Assembly: GCA_016764415.1 (NCBI GenBank)
Contig: JAESRY010000054.1
Span: forward strand, 652 to 5,847
DNA: 5,196 bases
Direction of reading: 5' to 3'
Origin: Cycloclasticus sp.
Lineage (GTDB): Bacteria > Pseudomonadota > Gammaproteobacteria > Methylococcales > Cycloclasticaceae
Positions 1 to 5,196 of this stretch are shown here, piece after piece (the stretch's first letter is position 1; every line of letters begins with the position of its first letter). Under the pieces are notes generated by a model. That model did no database searches and was not told the DNA's origin. It was given only the letters and a program-made list of their open reading frames with translations. The translations under genes and the position numbers were made by a program.

Positions 1-1
1 A

Positions 2-388
2 GCCCTTATTTACCCGGTAACAGATACAGACCTAGATACACCTTCTTCATTAAGTGAAGAGAATCAACTTTTATTAACACGAGATGACATGATTTGGTTT
101 TGGGATCATTATGTCGGTACAGATGCTGATCGTTCACACCCTGACATTGCGCCCGTACGCTCAACAAAACTGAGTCAGCTACCACCTTCACTTATTATCA
201 CAGCCGAACACGATGTATTACATGATGATGGGCAACGCTATGCTGAACGGTTAAAAGCAGCCGGCGTAGATGTGCTACACCTTGATGCTGATGGTGAAAC
301 ACATGGCTTTATGTGTTTGCACGGCAATATGCCTAGTTGCCAGTGGGCGATTGATTCTATTGTTTCTTTTATCGACAACAGAATTTAA
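2..388 (+). CDS. Alpha/beta hydrolase (HSL / arylesterase-like), C-terminal part
   Basis: The reading frame is open from the first bases, so the gene starts before the window; the first Met at position 89 is internal and is not the start. About 128 residues remain. The opening ALIYPVTDTDLDTPS is the strand-and-loop typical of the hormone-sensitive-lipase branch of alpha/beta hydrolases. PPSLIITAEHDVLHDDG carries the likely catalytic Asp (codon 212-214), and the ETHGF motif carries the likely catalytic His (codon 302-304). The nucleophile Ser (usually in G-D-S-A-G) and the oxyanion-hole HGGG lie upstream and cannot be seen. The family hydrolyses short-chain esters in the cytoplasm, and the exact substrate is not predictable here. 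No convincing terminator follows the stop codon; an IS5-type element begins within about 12 nt and may have displaced it. Confidence 0.88.
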   Translation, partial: ALIYPVTDTDLDTPSSLSEENQLLLTRDDMIWFWDHYVGTDADRSHPDIAPVRSTKLSQLPPSLIITAEHDVLHDDGQRYAERLKAAGVDVLHLDADGETHGFMCLHGNMPSCQWAIDSIVSFIDNRI

Positions 389-399
389 TGCTTTACTTT

Positions 400-810
400 G
401 AGACCTCAGCATAACTCATCATCGACACAGTAATTTGTTAAAATAAGCGATGCAAAAAACTTTCGCGACACAAGCCGAATTACTCATCAGTGCCTCAATC
501 ATTAATCACCCGACGCTTTGCAGTCTTGATGACACAGAAGCCTTATTGGAATGGTCAAAGATTGAGAGTCTGCTGTCCTCCATCTACGCATCGAAAACGG
601 GGCGGCCAAGCTATCCGCTGTTAACCTTGTTTCGACGTTTATTGCTGGGCGTGTGGTATCGACTATCTGATGTCCAGTTGGCTCAGTGCCTGTATCAGGA
701 TCTTTTGTTTCGCAAGTTTTGTCATTTAGAACTAGGTGGTGATGTTCCAGAGGCCTCAACGATAGGCCGCTTTCGAACTCGACTCGTTGAACATAATCTA
801 TTAAGTAGGC
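400..810 (+). mobile_element. IS5-family element, left part (5' end to the break)
   Basis: This is the left portion of an insertion sequence whose right portion lies at about 4500-5196 in the same orientation. The boundary at 400 is tentative: it rests on a GAGACCT sequence at 400-406, resembling the start of some IS5-type inverted repeats, and on its position just after the hydrolase stop. The matching right end cannot be compared because the element appears to run past the end of the window. The break at 810/811 is where transposase homology ends and an unrelated repeat begins. Confidence 0.5.
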
Positions 811-818
811 TGTCCTAA
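450..818 (+). pseudogene. IS5-family transposase, N-terminal fragment
   Basis: The frame encodes 122 residues; full IS5-type transposases are about 320-340. Residues ~45-120 form the N-terminal helical domain of the family (DUF772-like), recognisable from GRPSYPLLTLFRRLLLGVWY, then LSDVQLAQCLYQDLLFRKFC, then PEASTIGRFRTRLVEHNLL. This domain binds DNA or aids oligomerisation; the catalytic DDE residues lie in the C-terminal part, at 4536-5167. The last family-like residues are ...NLLSRL. The final Ser and stop come from the sequence beginning at 811, so the protein is truncated by that junction and cannot transpose. The start ATG has only a weak ribosome site (AATAAGCG), as is common for insertion sequences. 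Family assignment is confident; the subgroup is not determined. Confidence 0.85.
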
Positions 819-836
819 TTAGTGGAACCACTTCTC
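811..836 (+). repeat. Left copy of imperfect direct repeat at the IS5 break
   Basis: This 26-nt segment begins exactly where IS5 transposase homology stops. It shares the ordered blocks TGTCC, AATTA, TGG and ACTTCTC with 4470-4493, in the same orientation, for about 20-21 identical columns with two one-base gaps. The right copy sits beside a fragment of an IS3-family element, so the sequence may be an IS3-end remnant. It may instead be duplicated flanking DNA. Confidence 0.6.
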
Positions 837-858
837 GCAAAGTTTTTTTTATTACACA

Positions 859-888
859 TTCACAAAAACTTTAAATACCTGCTACTAT
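859..888 (+). promoter_or_regulatory. Probable sigma-70 promoter of the porin operon
   Basis: A -35-like TTCACA (859-864; five of six to TTGACA) is followed after 18 nt by TACTAT (883-888; four of six to TATAAT). The -10 element is preceded by TGC, giving an extended -10 (TG-N-TANNNT). Transcription would start around 895, giving a leader of about 65 nt before the porin start. It was found by eye; the spacing and the extended -10 are the best support. Confidence 0.45.
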
Positions 889-932
889 CATTATTAATCG
901 AAGTGTTTCAAGGAATAAAGCCTTTGATAGTA
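883..932. repeat. Inverted repeat in the porin leader, overlapping the -10
   Basis: TACTATCA (883-890) is the perfect reverse complement of TGATAGTA (925-932), separated by 34 nt. The left arm covers the proposed -10. Within the interval, TCAAGG (908-913) can pair with CCTTTGA (921-927) with one bulge, forming a small hairpin in the mRNA leader that competes for part of the right arm. It could be an operator pair or a leader structure, or it could be chance in AT-rich DNA. Confidence 0.35.
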
Positions 933-961
933 AGAAAAAACTAACTAACTAGAGGTTTAAA

Positions 962-2107
962 ATGAAAAAAATACTATTGACGGCAGCCATTCTTGCCGCC
1001 GTTCCATTAACATCACAAGCTGTAGAGTTTAGCTATAAAGGCTATGGCTCCTTAATCGGTGGCATGTCAACTGACCAGGTTGATTTTCAGCCTAACATAA
1101 AATATGGCAATGGCTATTACGACCAAAGCTTTAATATTGATCCTGAAAGTCGCTTAGCTCTACAACTAACGGCAAAATTCACCGATCAAGTCTCGGTTGT
1201 TGGCCAACTTATTGCGCGTGGGGCGAATGATTGGGATATTGACTTACCTTGGTTATACCTCAACTACCAAGCAACCGATTCAGTACAAATTCGAGTGGGT
1301 CGTATGAAAGCCCCCTATTACCTCTTTTCTGACTTTCAGGATGTTGGCTACGCATTACCTTGGATAAGTACACCATCAAATGCTTATATTGTACCGGCTG
1401 ACTACATTAATGGTATTAATGTATTAACGAGCTTTTCTACCGGCGATATTGAACATAGCTTTGAAGTCTATGCTTCAGTGATGAACGATACAGCAGAGTC
1501 TCGTTCACCAGCACCCGACCTAAAAATACAAGATTCTGAAATTTATGGCATCTCGTTAACATCAACCTACGATTGGTTGACCACTCGTATGACCTACAAC
1601 GAAGGCGACGTGAATTTGAAAAGTTCAGCTCTGGAAGGTCTTCATACGGCTGTGGTAGCTGTATTAGGGGCGAATTCTCCCATGGCCTCAGATACTACCC
1701 TTAATGGGACAAAAGCAACCTTTGTGGGTTTTTCTGCTCGTGGTGATTTTGAAAAGCTGTTCGTTATTGCCGAGTATAATATTCTTGATTGGAATACCTA
1801 TATATTGCCACATGTAGAGCGTGCTTATATCAGCGCTGGTTACAGTATCACTGAAAAGTTTACACCTTATGTAACACTCAGCAAAAATGATGATAATGAC
1901 GCATCTGTCACTACAACTGGTATTCCTGCTGTTGATGGTGGTTTATTAGCTGTATCAAAAGGTTCCAATGCCGAAGGCTGGGCTTTAGGTGCACGTTATG
2001 ACCTAATGCCAAATGTTGCACTAAAGGCCGAGTACTCATCCACGAATTACGATGACAAAACTAATGATGAAAACACATTACGTGTTGGCATTGATTTCTT
2101 ATTTTAA
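962..2107 (+). CDS. Outer-membrane porin-like beta-barrel protein
   Basis: The gene encodes 381 residues, in the usual size range for a Gram-negative porin. The start is supported by AGAGG at 951-955, six nt upstream, and by a clear signal peptide: Lys2-Lys3, a hydrophobic core, then cleavage near Ser-Gln-Ala20|Val21. The mature protein alternates polar and hydrophobic residues in about 8-12-residue strands, for example SRLALQLTAKF, VSVVGQLIARG and VQIRVGRMKAPYY (around 108-120). It ends in the strand TLRVGIDFLF, whose terminal Phe381 is the BAM-recognition signature. The R-V-G-R-M-K-x-P segment followed by DFQDVGYALPW resembles porin-like proteins found next to small PstS-like proteins and chemoreceptors in marine gammaproteobacteria. 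It probably forms a diffusion channel for small solutes; the solute is unknown. It is first in an operon with the protein 12 nt downstream. Confidence 0.85.
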   Translation: MKKILLTAAILAAVPLTSQAVEFSYKGYGSLIGGMSTDQVDFQPNIKYGNGYYDQSFNIDPESRLALQLTAKFTDQVSVVGQLIARGANDWDIDLPWLYLNYQATDSVQIRVGRMKAPYYLFSDFQDVGYALPWISTPSNAYIVPADYINGINVLTSFSTGDIEHSFEVYASVMNDTAESRSPAPDLKIQDSEIYGISLTSTYDWLTTRMTYNEGDVNLKSSALEGLHTAVVAVLGANSPMASDTTLNGTKATFVGFSARGDFEKLFVIAEYNILDWNTYILPHVERAYISAGYSITEKFTPYVTLSKNDDNDASVTTTGIPAVDGGLLAVSKGSNAEGWALGARYDLMPNVALKAEYSSTNYDDKTNDENTLRVGIDFLF

Positions 2108-2119
2108 GGGGATAAAACA

Positions 2120-2530
2120 ATGAAAAAATTTAATCAAACACTTGTACTATTCACTTCCCTACTGGTCTCATCATTTGCTTTTGCTGAGGTAGCGGTTATT
2201 GTCCATCCATCTAATGCAAATGCTTTTGATAAAGCGGCCATCGCAAAAATATTTTTAGGAAAGAAAAAATCCTTTCCTAGTGGCGGCTCTATCATTACAC
2301 TCACACAAGACGGTGCGCTTGCCGATGAGTTTAATACTAAATTACTCGGCAAATCATCAAGTCAGTTAAAAGCGTATTGGGCTAAGCTTATTTTTACCGG
2401 CAAAGCAATACCGCCTAAAACTGTTGCAGAGGGTGAAATGTTAGAGCTTGTAAAAAGCAACCCAAGCACAATTGGGTTTATTGATGGCTCTAAAGTAACT
2501 GCTGACGTAAAAGTTATCGGAAGATACTAA
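2120..2530 (+). CDS. Secreted single-lobe PstS-like (phosphate-binding-type) protein
   Basis: The gene encodes 136 residues. A strong ribosome site AAGGGGA (2106-2112) overlaps the porin stop and fixes the start. Residues 1-22 are a signal peptide cleaved at Ala-Phe-Ala22|Glu23, leaving about 114 residues for the periplasm. Recognisable family blocks are VAVIVHPSNANAF (24-36), IAKIFLGKKKSFPSGG (41-56), LKAYWAKLIFTGKAIPPK (83-100) and NPSTIGFIDG (114-123). These match the PstS-type substrate-binding fold, but a transport PstS is about 320 residues with two lobes and this is only about one. There is no permease or ATPase nearby, so uptake by an ABC transporter is unlikely to be its job. Lying between a porin and a chemoreceptor, it may present a ligand to the receptor. 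Fold assignment is fairly sure; phosphate specificity is inferred only from the family name. Confidence 0.85.
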   Translation: MKKFNQTLVLFTSLLVSSFAFAEVAVIVHPSNANAFDKAAIAKIFLGKKKSFPSGGSIITLTQDGALADEFNTKLLGKSSSQLKAYWAKLIFTGKAIPPKTVAEGEMLELVKSNPSTIGFIDGSKVTADVKVIGRY

Positions 2531-2554
2531 GCCAGAAAAATATTAAACGTACTA

Positions 2555-2596
2555 TTACTACCTCTACTTACCTTTCATGATAAGTAGAGGTAGTAA
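2555..2596 (+). promoter_or_regulatory. Perfect 16-bp hairpin after the PstS-like gene
   Basis: TTACTACCTCTACTTA (2555-2570) is the exact reverse complement of TAAGTAGAGGTAGTAA (2581-2596), with a 10-nt loop. It begins 24 nt after the stop codon. No run of T follows, so it does not look like a normal intrinsic terminator. It could partly terminate transcription, protect the 3' end of the upstream mRNA, or act as a processing site setting the ratio of porin and binding protein to chemoreceptor. Confidence 0.65.
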
Positions 2597-2621
2597 CATT
2601 AAACTACTTTAGTTTAATGTT
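2595..2621 (+). promoter_or_regulatory. Second perfect hairpin, 12-bp stem, before the chemoreceptor gene
   Basis: AACATTAAACTA (2595-2606) pairs perfectly with TAGTTTAATGTT (2610-2621) across a 3-nt loop. Its left arm shares two bases (2595-2596) with the right arm of the preceding 16-bp hairpin, so in RNA the two stems can stack almost end to end. It is AT-rich and is not followed by a T-run. It ends 24 nt before the chemoreceptor ATG, close enough to influence ribosome access. Confidence 0.6.
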
Positions 2622-2645
2622 GACATTAGCATAGGTAATACAATC

Positions 2646-4274
2646 ATGTTTGCTCTAAATAATTTAAAACTATCTTACAAAATTGCCCTAATTACCGGTC
2701 TGGCAATTATCACTTTTTTAGTAACGTTAGCTGTCAGTATCTATGGTGCCAACAGCGTAAAATTAAATCTTAATAATTTACAAACTAATATTTATCCGCT
2801 GATAAAAATTTCAAATGAAAACAGTCTACAAATTCAACGGGTTGAAGAGCTATACACACAAGCCGTCTCAACAGCGGAAGAAGATCTACTTACAAAAGCA
2901 AAAGAAACAGGTTCTTTAATCAAAAAGAATATCAGCAAATTAATCAAGTACGACCCCGACTCAAGCATCACTCTAAATAAAATCACAGAACAACTAAATC
3001 AATATGAGCAGCTTAATATCGATATCGCAAAAACGATGCTCAGTGACAATATTGATTTTGAGGAAATTACCGCCAAAGCTGAAGTAAAATCTAAACTATA
3101 TAAAAAACTAACTGACGATATTTTAGCCTATCAACAAAACGTTGACACATCGTTTCGTAAACTCATCAATAACTCAATTGAACACTCTGAGGAGTCAATT
3201 TATACCACTATTATTTTTGGTGCTGCTCTATTAGCACTGATGGTTTTTATTGCAACGCTAGTCAGCAGAAATATTGCTAGAACAGCGGGTGAAATTGCCG
3301 AATCATTGTTAGATCTAGCTAATGGCGAGGGAGACCTGAGTCAGCAATTAAAGGTTAACGGCACCGACGAGTTAGGGCAAGTATCCAGTAACTTCAACAA
3401 GTTTATGAAATTACTACAATCCTCTATTTCAGATGTTGTCAGTGTTGTAACCCCACTCAATAGCGCATCTTCCAATCTTAAAAAAAAGATGAGTGCTGTT
3501 ACTTTACTCGCTAATGAGCAGGAAAGTGAAGCCTCAAACGTTAATCAGTCCATGCTTGAAATGCAAAAAAATGTTTATCATATGGCTGAAAATGCAGTTA
3601 AAGCTGTTAATTCGACAAAACAAGTGGAAGAAGAAGTCGCCAAAGGCCAAAGTGTTATCAAGAGCACCATCAAAATTTCTAATATTCTTAATAAAGAAAT
3701 GGATCAGGTTACCGCATTTATCAACACGTTGTCAGATGATGCAGGGGAAGTGAACCAATTTCTCAACGTTATTGATGATATTTCTGACCAAACCAATTTA
3801 CTCGCTCTAAATGCTGCCATTGAGGCCGCTAGAGCTGGTGAGCACGGGCGTGGTTTTGCCGTGGTTGCTGATGAGGTTCGCACGTTAGCATCAAGAACCT
3901 CAGATGCCACGAACAACATTAAGGCACTAGTTGTCAAACTAGGTAATGCTGCGCAACAGTCTGTTGATTCGATGAGTTCTGCTAGTGAGAAGTCAAAAAA
4001 CAATGCTGAACAAACTTTAGTTGCAGGCGAAGCTTTAGAGCTAATTCAGCAGAAAATATCAGAAATATCAAAAATGAGTAACGATATCTCAATCTCAGCC
4101 ACTGAGCAGGAAAAAGTTTCAAATAAGGTTATGGAGAATATGGAGGTTATGACAAGCTCTGTTGAATCCACCCGTTTAAACGTGCAAGAAGTTGATGATA
4201 TTGTTGATAAACTAACCTCTTTTTCAGAAAGTTTGCGGGACACAAGCTCTCAATTCAAACTGGGCTTATCTTAG
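2646..4274 (+). CDS. Methyl-accepting chemotaxis protein (transmembrane chemoreceptor)
   Basis: The gene encodes 542 residues, a usual length. TM1 spans about 13-35. A largely helical periplasmic sensor region of about 150 residues (36-185) follows; its ligand family cannot be named by eye. TM2 is about 187-206, then a HAMP domain from about 208 to 260 ([28 protein letters not shown]). The cytoplasmic signalling hairpin has its tip around 376-412, with the near-invariant [18 protein letters not shown] and [15 protein letters not shown] that contact CheA and CheW. Flanking Gln/Glu-rich helices are the expected methylation regions. There is no C-terminal CheR/CheB tether pentapeptide; the protein ends QFKLGLS. 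A weak ribosome site (TAGG, 2632-2635) precedes the ATG. It follows the binding-protein gene in the same direction, separated by two hairpins, and may take that protein as its partner (inference). Confidence 0.95.
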   Translation: MFALNNLKLSYKIALITGLAIITFLVTLAVSIYGANSVKLNLNNLQTNIYPLIKISNENSLQIQRVEELYTQAVSTAEEDLLTKAKETGSLIKKNISKLIKYDPDSSITLNKITEQLNQYEQLNIDIAKTMLSDNIDFEEITAKAEVKSKLYKKLTDDILAYQQNVDTSFRKLINNSIEHSEESIYTTIIFGAALLALMVFIATLVSRNIARTAGEIAESLLDLANGEGDLSQQLKVNGTDELGQVSSNFNKFMKLLQSSISDVVSVVTPLNSASSNLKKKMSAVTLLANEQESEASNVNQSMLEMQKNVYHMAENAVKAVNSTKQVEEEVAKGQSVIKSTIKISNILNKEMDQVTAFINTLSDDAGEVNQFLNVIDDISDQTNLLALNAAIEAARAGEHGRGFAVVADEVRTLASRTSDATNNIKALVVKLGNAAQQSVDSMSSASEKSKNNAEQTLVAGEALELIQQKISEISKMSNDISISATEQEKVSNKVMENMEVMTSSVESTRLNVQEVDDIVDKLTSFSESLRDTSSQFKLGLS

Positions 4275-4294
4275 CTAAAAAATGGCTACAGTCT

Positions 4295-4404
4295 GTTAAC
4301 GCCATACCGGTTGGATAATTCAGATAATGTTTCGTCACGCTTGATGACTGATAAAGCGCTTCAGTTTTAAATTCAGGTGAATGGCGTCTACGTTTTTTGC
4401 TCAT
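4295..4404 (-). pseudogene. IS3-family orfA, frameshifted N-terminal fragment
   Basis: Translation starts at 4404 with MSKKRRRHSPEFKTEAL, the typical basic opening of IS3-family OrfA helix-turn-helix proteins. Around 4356-4361 the frame shifts, apparently by loss of one base. The family-like sequence continues in another frame as VIKRDETLSELSNRYGVN, down to about 4295. Without a correcting shift, the original frame gives unrelated residues and stops at 4255, opposite the end of the chemoreceptor gene. Intact OrfA proteins are about 90-120 residues, and the HTH normally continues past the GVN at which homology ends here. The fragment is both truncated and frameshifted, so no function is expected. 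Confidence 0.75.
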
Positions 4405-4444
4405 TTTCTGTATTCCTCTTTTTTTGAAGAAATAATACAGAAAA
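4404..4444 (-). repeat. 11-bp inverted repeat enclosing the orfA ribosome site
   Basis: TTTTCTGTATT (4404-4414) and AATACAGAAAA (4434-4444) are perfect reverse complements separated by 19 nt. On the minus strand the orfA ribosome site lies in the loop, and the first base of its ATG is the last base of the stem. Such a fold could restrain translation of orfA. In the present remnant it is only a relic. Confidence 0.5.
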
Positions 4445-4469
4445 TAACACCTTAACAGTGATGCATTAT

Positions 4470-4493
4470 TGTCCAATTAATGGGCTACTTCTC
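4470..4493 (+). repeat. Right copy of imperfect direct repeat at the IS5 break
   Basis: This 24-nt segment matches 811-836 in the same orientation through the blocks TGTCC, AATTA, TGG and ACTTCTC. It lies between the IS3 orfA leader and the point where IS5 sequence resumes. Together the two copies lie close to the edges of the 3.7-kb block carrying the porin, binding-protein and chemoreceptor genes. Confidence 0.6.
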
Positions 4494-4499
4494 TAATTT

Positions 4500-5196
4500 A
4501 CCCAAAGGTGCCAATCTTCTTAAGCTTGCGCTATCATGACTGAGGGGCGCATAAAAATTATCGACAAGGTGAATGGCTCAGCAAGTGAAGGTGCCCTCGG
4601 GTATGCTGCACCCCCATCAGGTTCAGGCAATGGCGTTGATGGCAAGTCTAAGTGTGATTTAGAAGCGGGTCGGCATGTTAAGAATGACAGTTGTGGCCGC
4701 AAGAAATCCACCTATGGTTTTTCAATCCATACAGGCGTCGATGAAGATGGATTCATTCATCGACAACAGGTCACGCCAGGTAATGTGCATGACAGTCAGG
4801 AACGTGACACCCTGATATTGGGTGATGAAAGCGGCCCTGTATGCCGATGCGGCATACAGCTCTACAGAAACACGAGATACACTAGAATAGGTGGGTGTTG
4901 CCGACCAAGTGCAATGCAAAGGCTACCGGAATAATCCCCTGTCGAGCTCGGATAAAACTCGTAATAAAGAGATTGCCGTGACCGGGTCGGGGTGGAGAAC
5001 GTCCCTTTGCAACCTATAAACAGCACTATGGCTTAGCCAGCACTCGATTTATGGGATTGGCCAAGAATGCGACGGTTTATGGCTTGGCAACAATGGCAGC
5101 CAATATCCGAAAAGGTGCCCGGTTTTTGGTGCTTTACGGTCTGGATGAGCTGGCTTATGCAGGGTAAATCCGCCTAAAGTGTCTATTTTAGTAGCA
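4500..5196 (+). mobile_element. IS5-family element, right part
   Basis: This is the continuation of the insertion sequence begun at about 400, same orientation. The resumption point is not exact: clear protein homology starts at 4536, but AATCTTCTTAAGCTTGCGCT just upstream (4513-4532) could encode the preceding residues in another frame. After the transposase stop at 5167, 29 nt remain, ending GTCTATTTTAGTAGCA. I cannot identify a terminal inverted repeat there, so the true right end is probably beyond the window. Confidence 0.6.
4536..5167 (+). pseudogene. IS5-family transposase, catalytic C-terminal part, frameshifted
   Basis: Homology begins MTEGRIKIID, where the Asp (codon 4563-4565) is the likely first D of the DDE triad, and continues in one frame through KKSTYGFSIHTGVDEDGFIH and TPGNVHDSQERDTLILGDE. 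An apparent one-base insertion at about 4830-4833 moves the frame to ALYADAAYSSTETRDTLE (second Asp at 4846-4848), which then meets a TAG at 4888-4890. Beyond the stop the same frame reads VADQVQCKGYRNN and RNKEIAVTGS. A second one-base insertion in the GGGG at 4989-4992 moves to GGERPFATYKQHYGLA (catalytic Glu 4997-4999), then GLDELAYAG and the stop at 5165-5167. All three catalytic residues survive but in three different frames, so no active enzyme can be made. Residues coded at 4566-4616 are longer than expected and do not look like the family. Confidence 0.85.

Larger units (their letters stand above)
4295..4493 (-). mobile_element. IS3-family element remnant (left end and start of orfA)
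   Basis: On the minus strand this segment carries a short leader, a ribosome site (GAGGAA) and the first ~36 codons of an IS3-type orfA, after which homology stops about 21 nt past the chemoreceptor stop codon. No orfB, DDE domain or second IS3 end is present, so it is a dead fragment. The outer limit is uncertain: it could be near 4475 (minus strand TGGACAATAATGC...) or 4493 (end of the direct repeat). Confidence 0.65.

Noticed and set aside
502..840. Minus-strand open frame opposite the IS5 N-terminal fragment
   Set aside because: The + strand frame has clear transposase homology; the antisense product is not recognisable.
822..850. AGTGGAACCACT followed by a T-run as an intrinsic terminator
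   Set aside because: The stem would be only 4-5 bp with a loop of 2-4 nt, and the T-run starts about 10 nt after the stem; it is better explained as part of the direct repeat.
2620..2648. TTGACA at 2620-2625 as a -35 box of a private chemoreceptor promoter
   Set aside because: The only fair -10 (TACAAT, 2639-2644) is 13 nt away, too short, and one at normal spacing would start transcription inside the coding region. The TTGA is also part of the hairpin flank.
3493..4003. Open frames on either strand inside the chemoreceptor gene (3493-3753 + and 3704-4003 -)
   Set aside because: They overlap the highly conserved signalling domain, have no ribosome sites of note and encode no recognisable protein; they are shadows of the real frame.
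4271..4287. TTAGCTAAAAAATGGCTA after the chemoreceptor stop as a terminator
   Set aside because: Only a 4-bp pairing with a long loop and no following T-run.
1..5196. CRISPR array, tRNA/rRNA gene, toxin-antitoxin or phage genes
   Set aside because: No regularly spaced repeats, no tRNA-like cloverleaf and no such protein motifs were seen on either strand.

Overview
The window looks like chromosomal DNA of a moderately AT-rich Gram-negative bacterium. An outer-membrane porin, a periplasmic binding-type protein and a transmembrane chemoreceptor imply a motile, diderm cell, and a marine-type gammaproteobacterium is my best guess. No taxonomic marker is present, so this is inference.

Layout. (1) Positions 2-388 hold the C-terminal end of an alpha/beta hydrolase (HSL/arylesterase-like). 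(2) From about 400 an IS5-family element begins, and the first ~120 codons of its transposase lie at 450-810. (3) At 811 the transposase stops abruptly. What follows is a compact same-strand module: a 381-residue porin (962-2107), a 136-residue secreted protein resembling one lobe of a PstS-type phosphate-binding protein (2120-2530), and a 542-residue methyl-accepting chemotaxis protein (2646-4274). The porin and binding protein are 12 nt apart and surely co-transcribed. Two perfect hairpins separate the binding protein from the chemoreceptor. (4) At 4295-4493 is a decayed minus-strand scrap of an IS3-family element, with the start of orfA and a frameshift. (5) By about 4500-4536 the IS5 transposase resumes on the + strand and runs to 5167. 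It carries two single-base frameshifts and one internal stop, and the element probably ends just past the window.

The main structural observation is that the two IS5 pieces are complementary. The N-terminal part ends after ...NLLSRL and the C-terminal part restarts around MTEGRIKIID, with room for only about ten missing codons. A block of about 3.7 kb carrying three intact genes therefore appears to sit inside one dead transposase gene. An imperfect direct repeat (811-836 and 4470-4493) lies at or near its two edges. How this arose (IS3-mediated insertion, recombination between IS copies, or chance deletions in two IS copies) cannot be decided from the window.

Functionally, the three genes are plausible as a sensing unit: the porin admits a small anion or other solute, the small periplasmic protein binds it, and the chemoreceptor signals to the flagellar CheA pathway. 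This is inference from gene order and fold. The phosphate or oxyanion specificity is not shown by the sequence.
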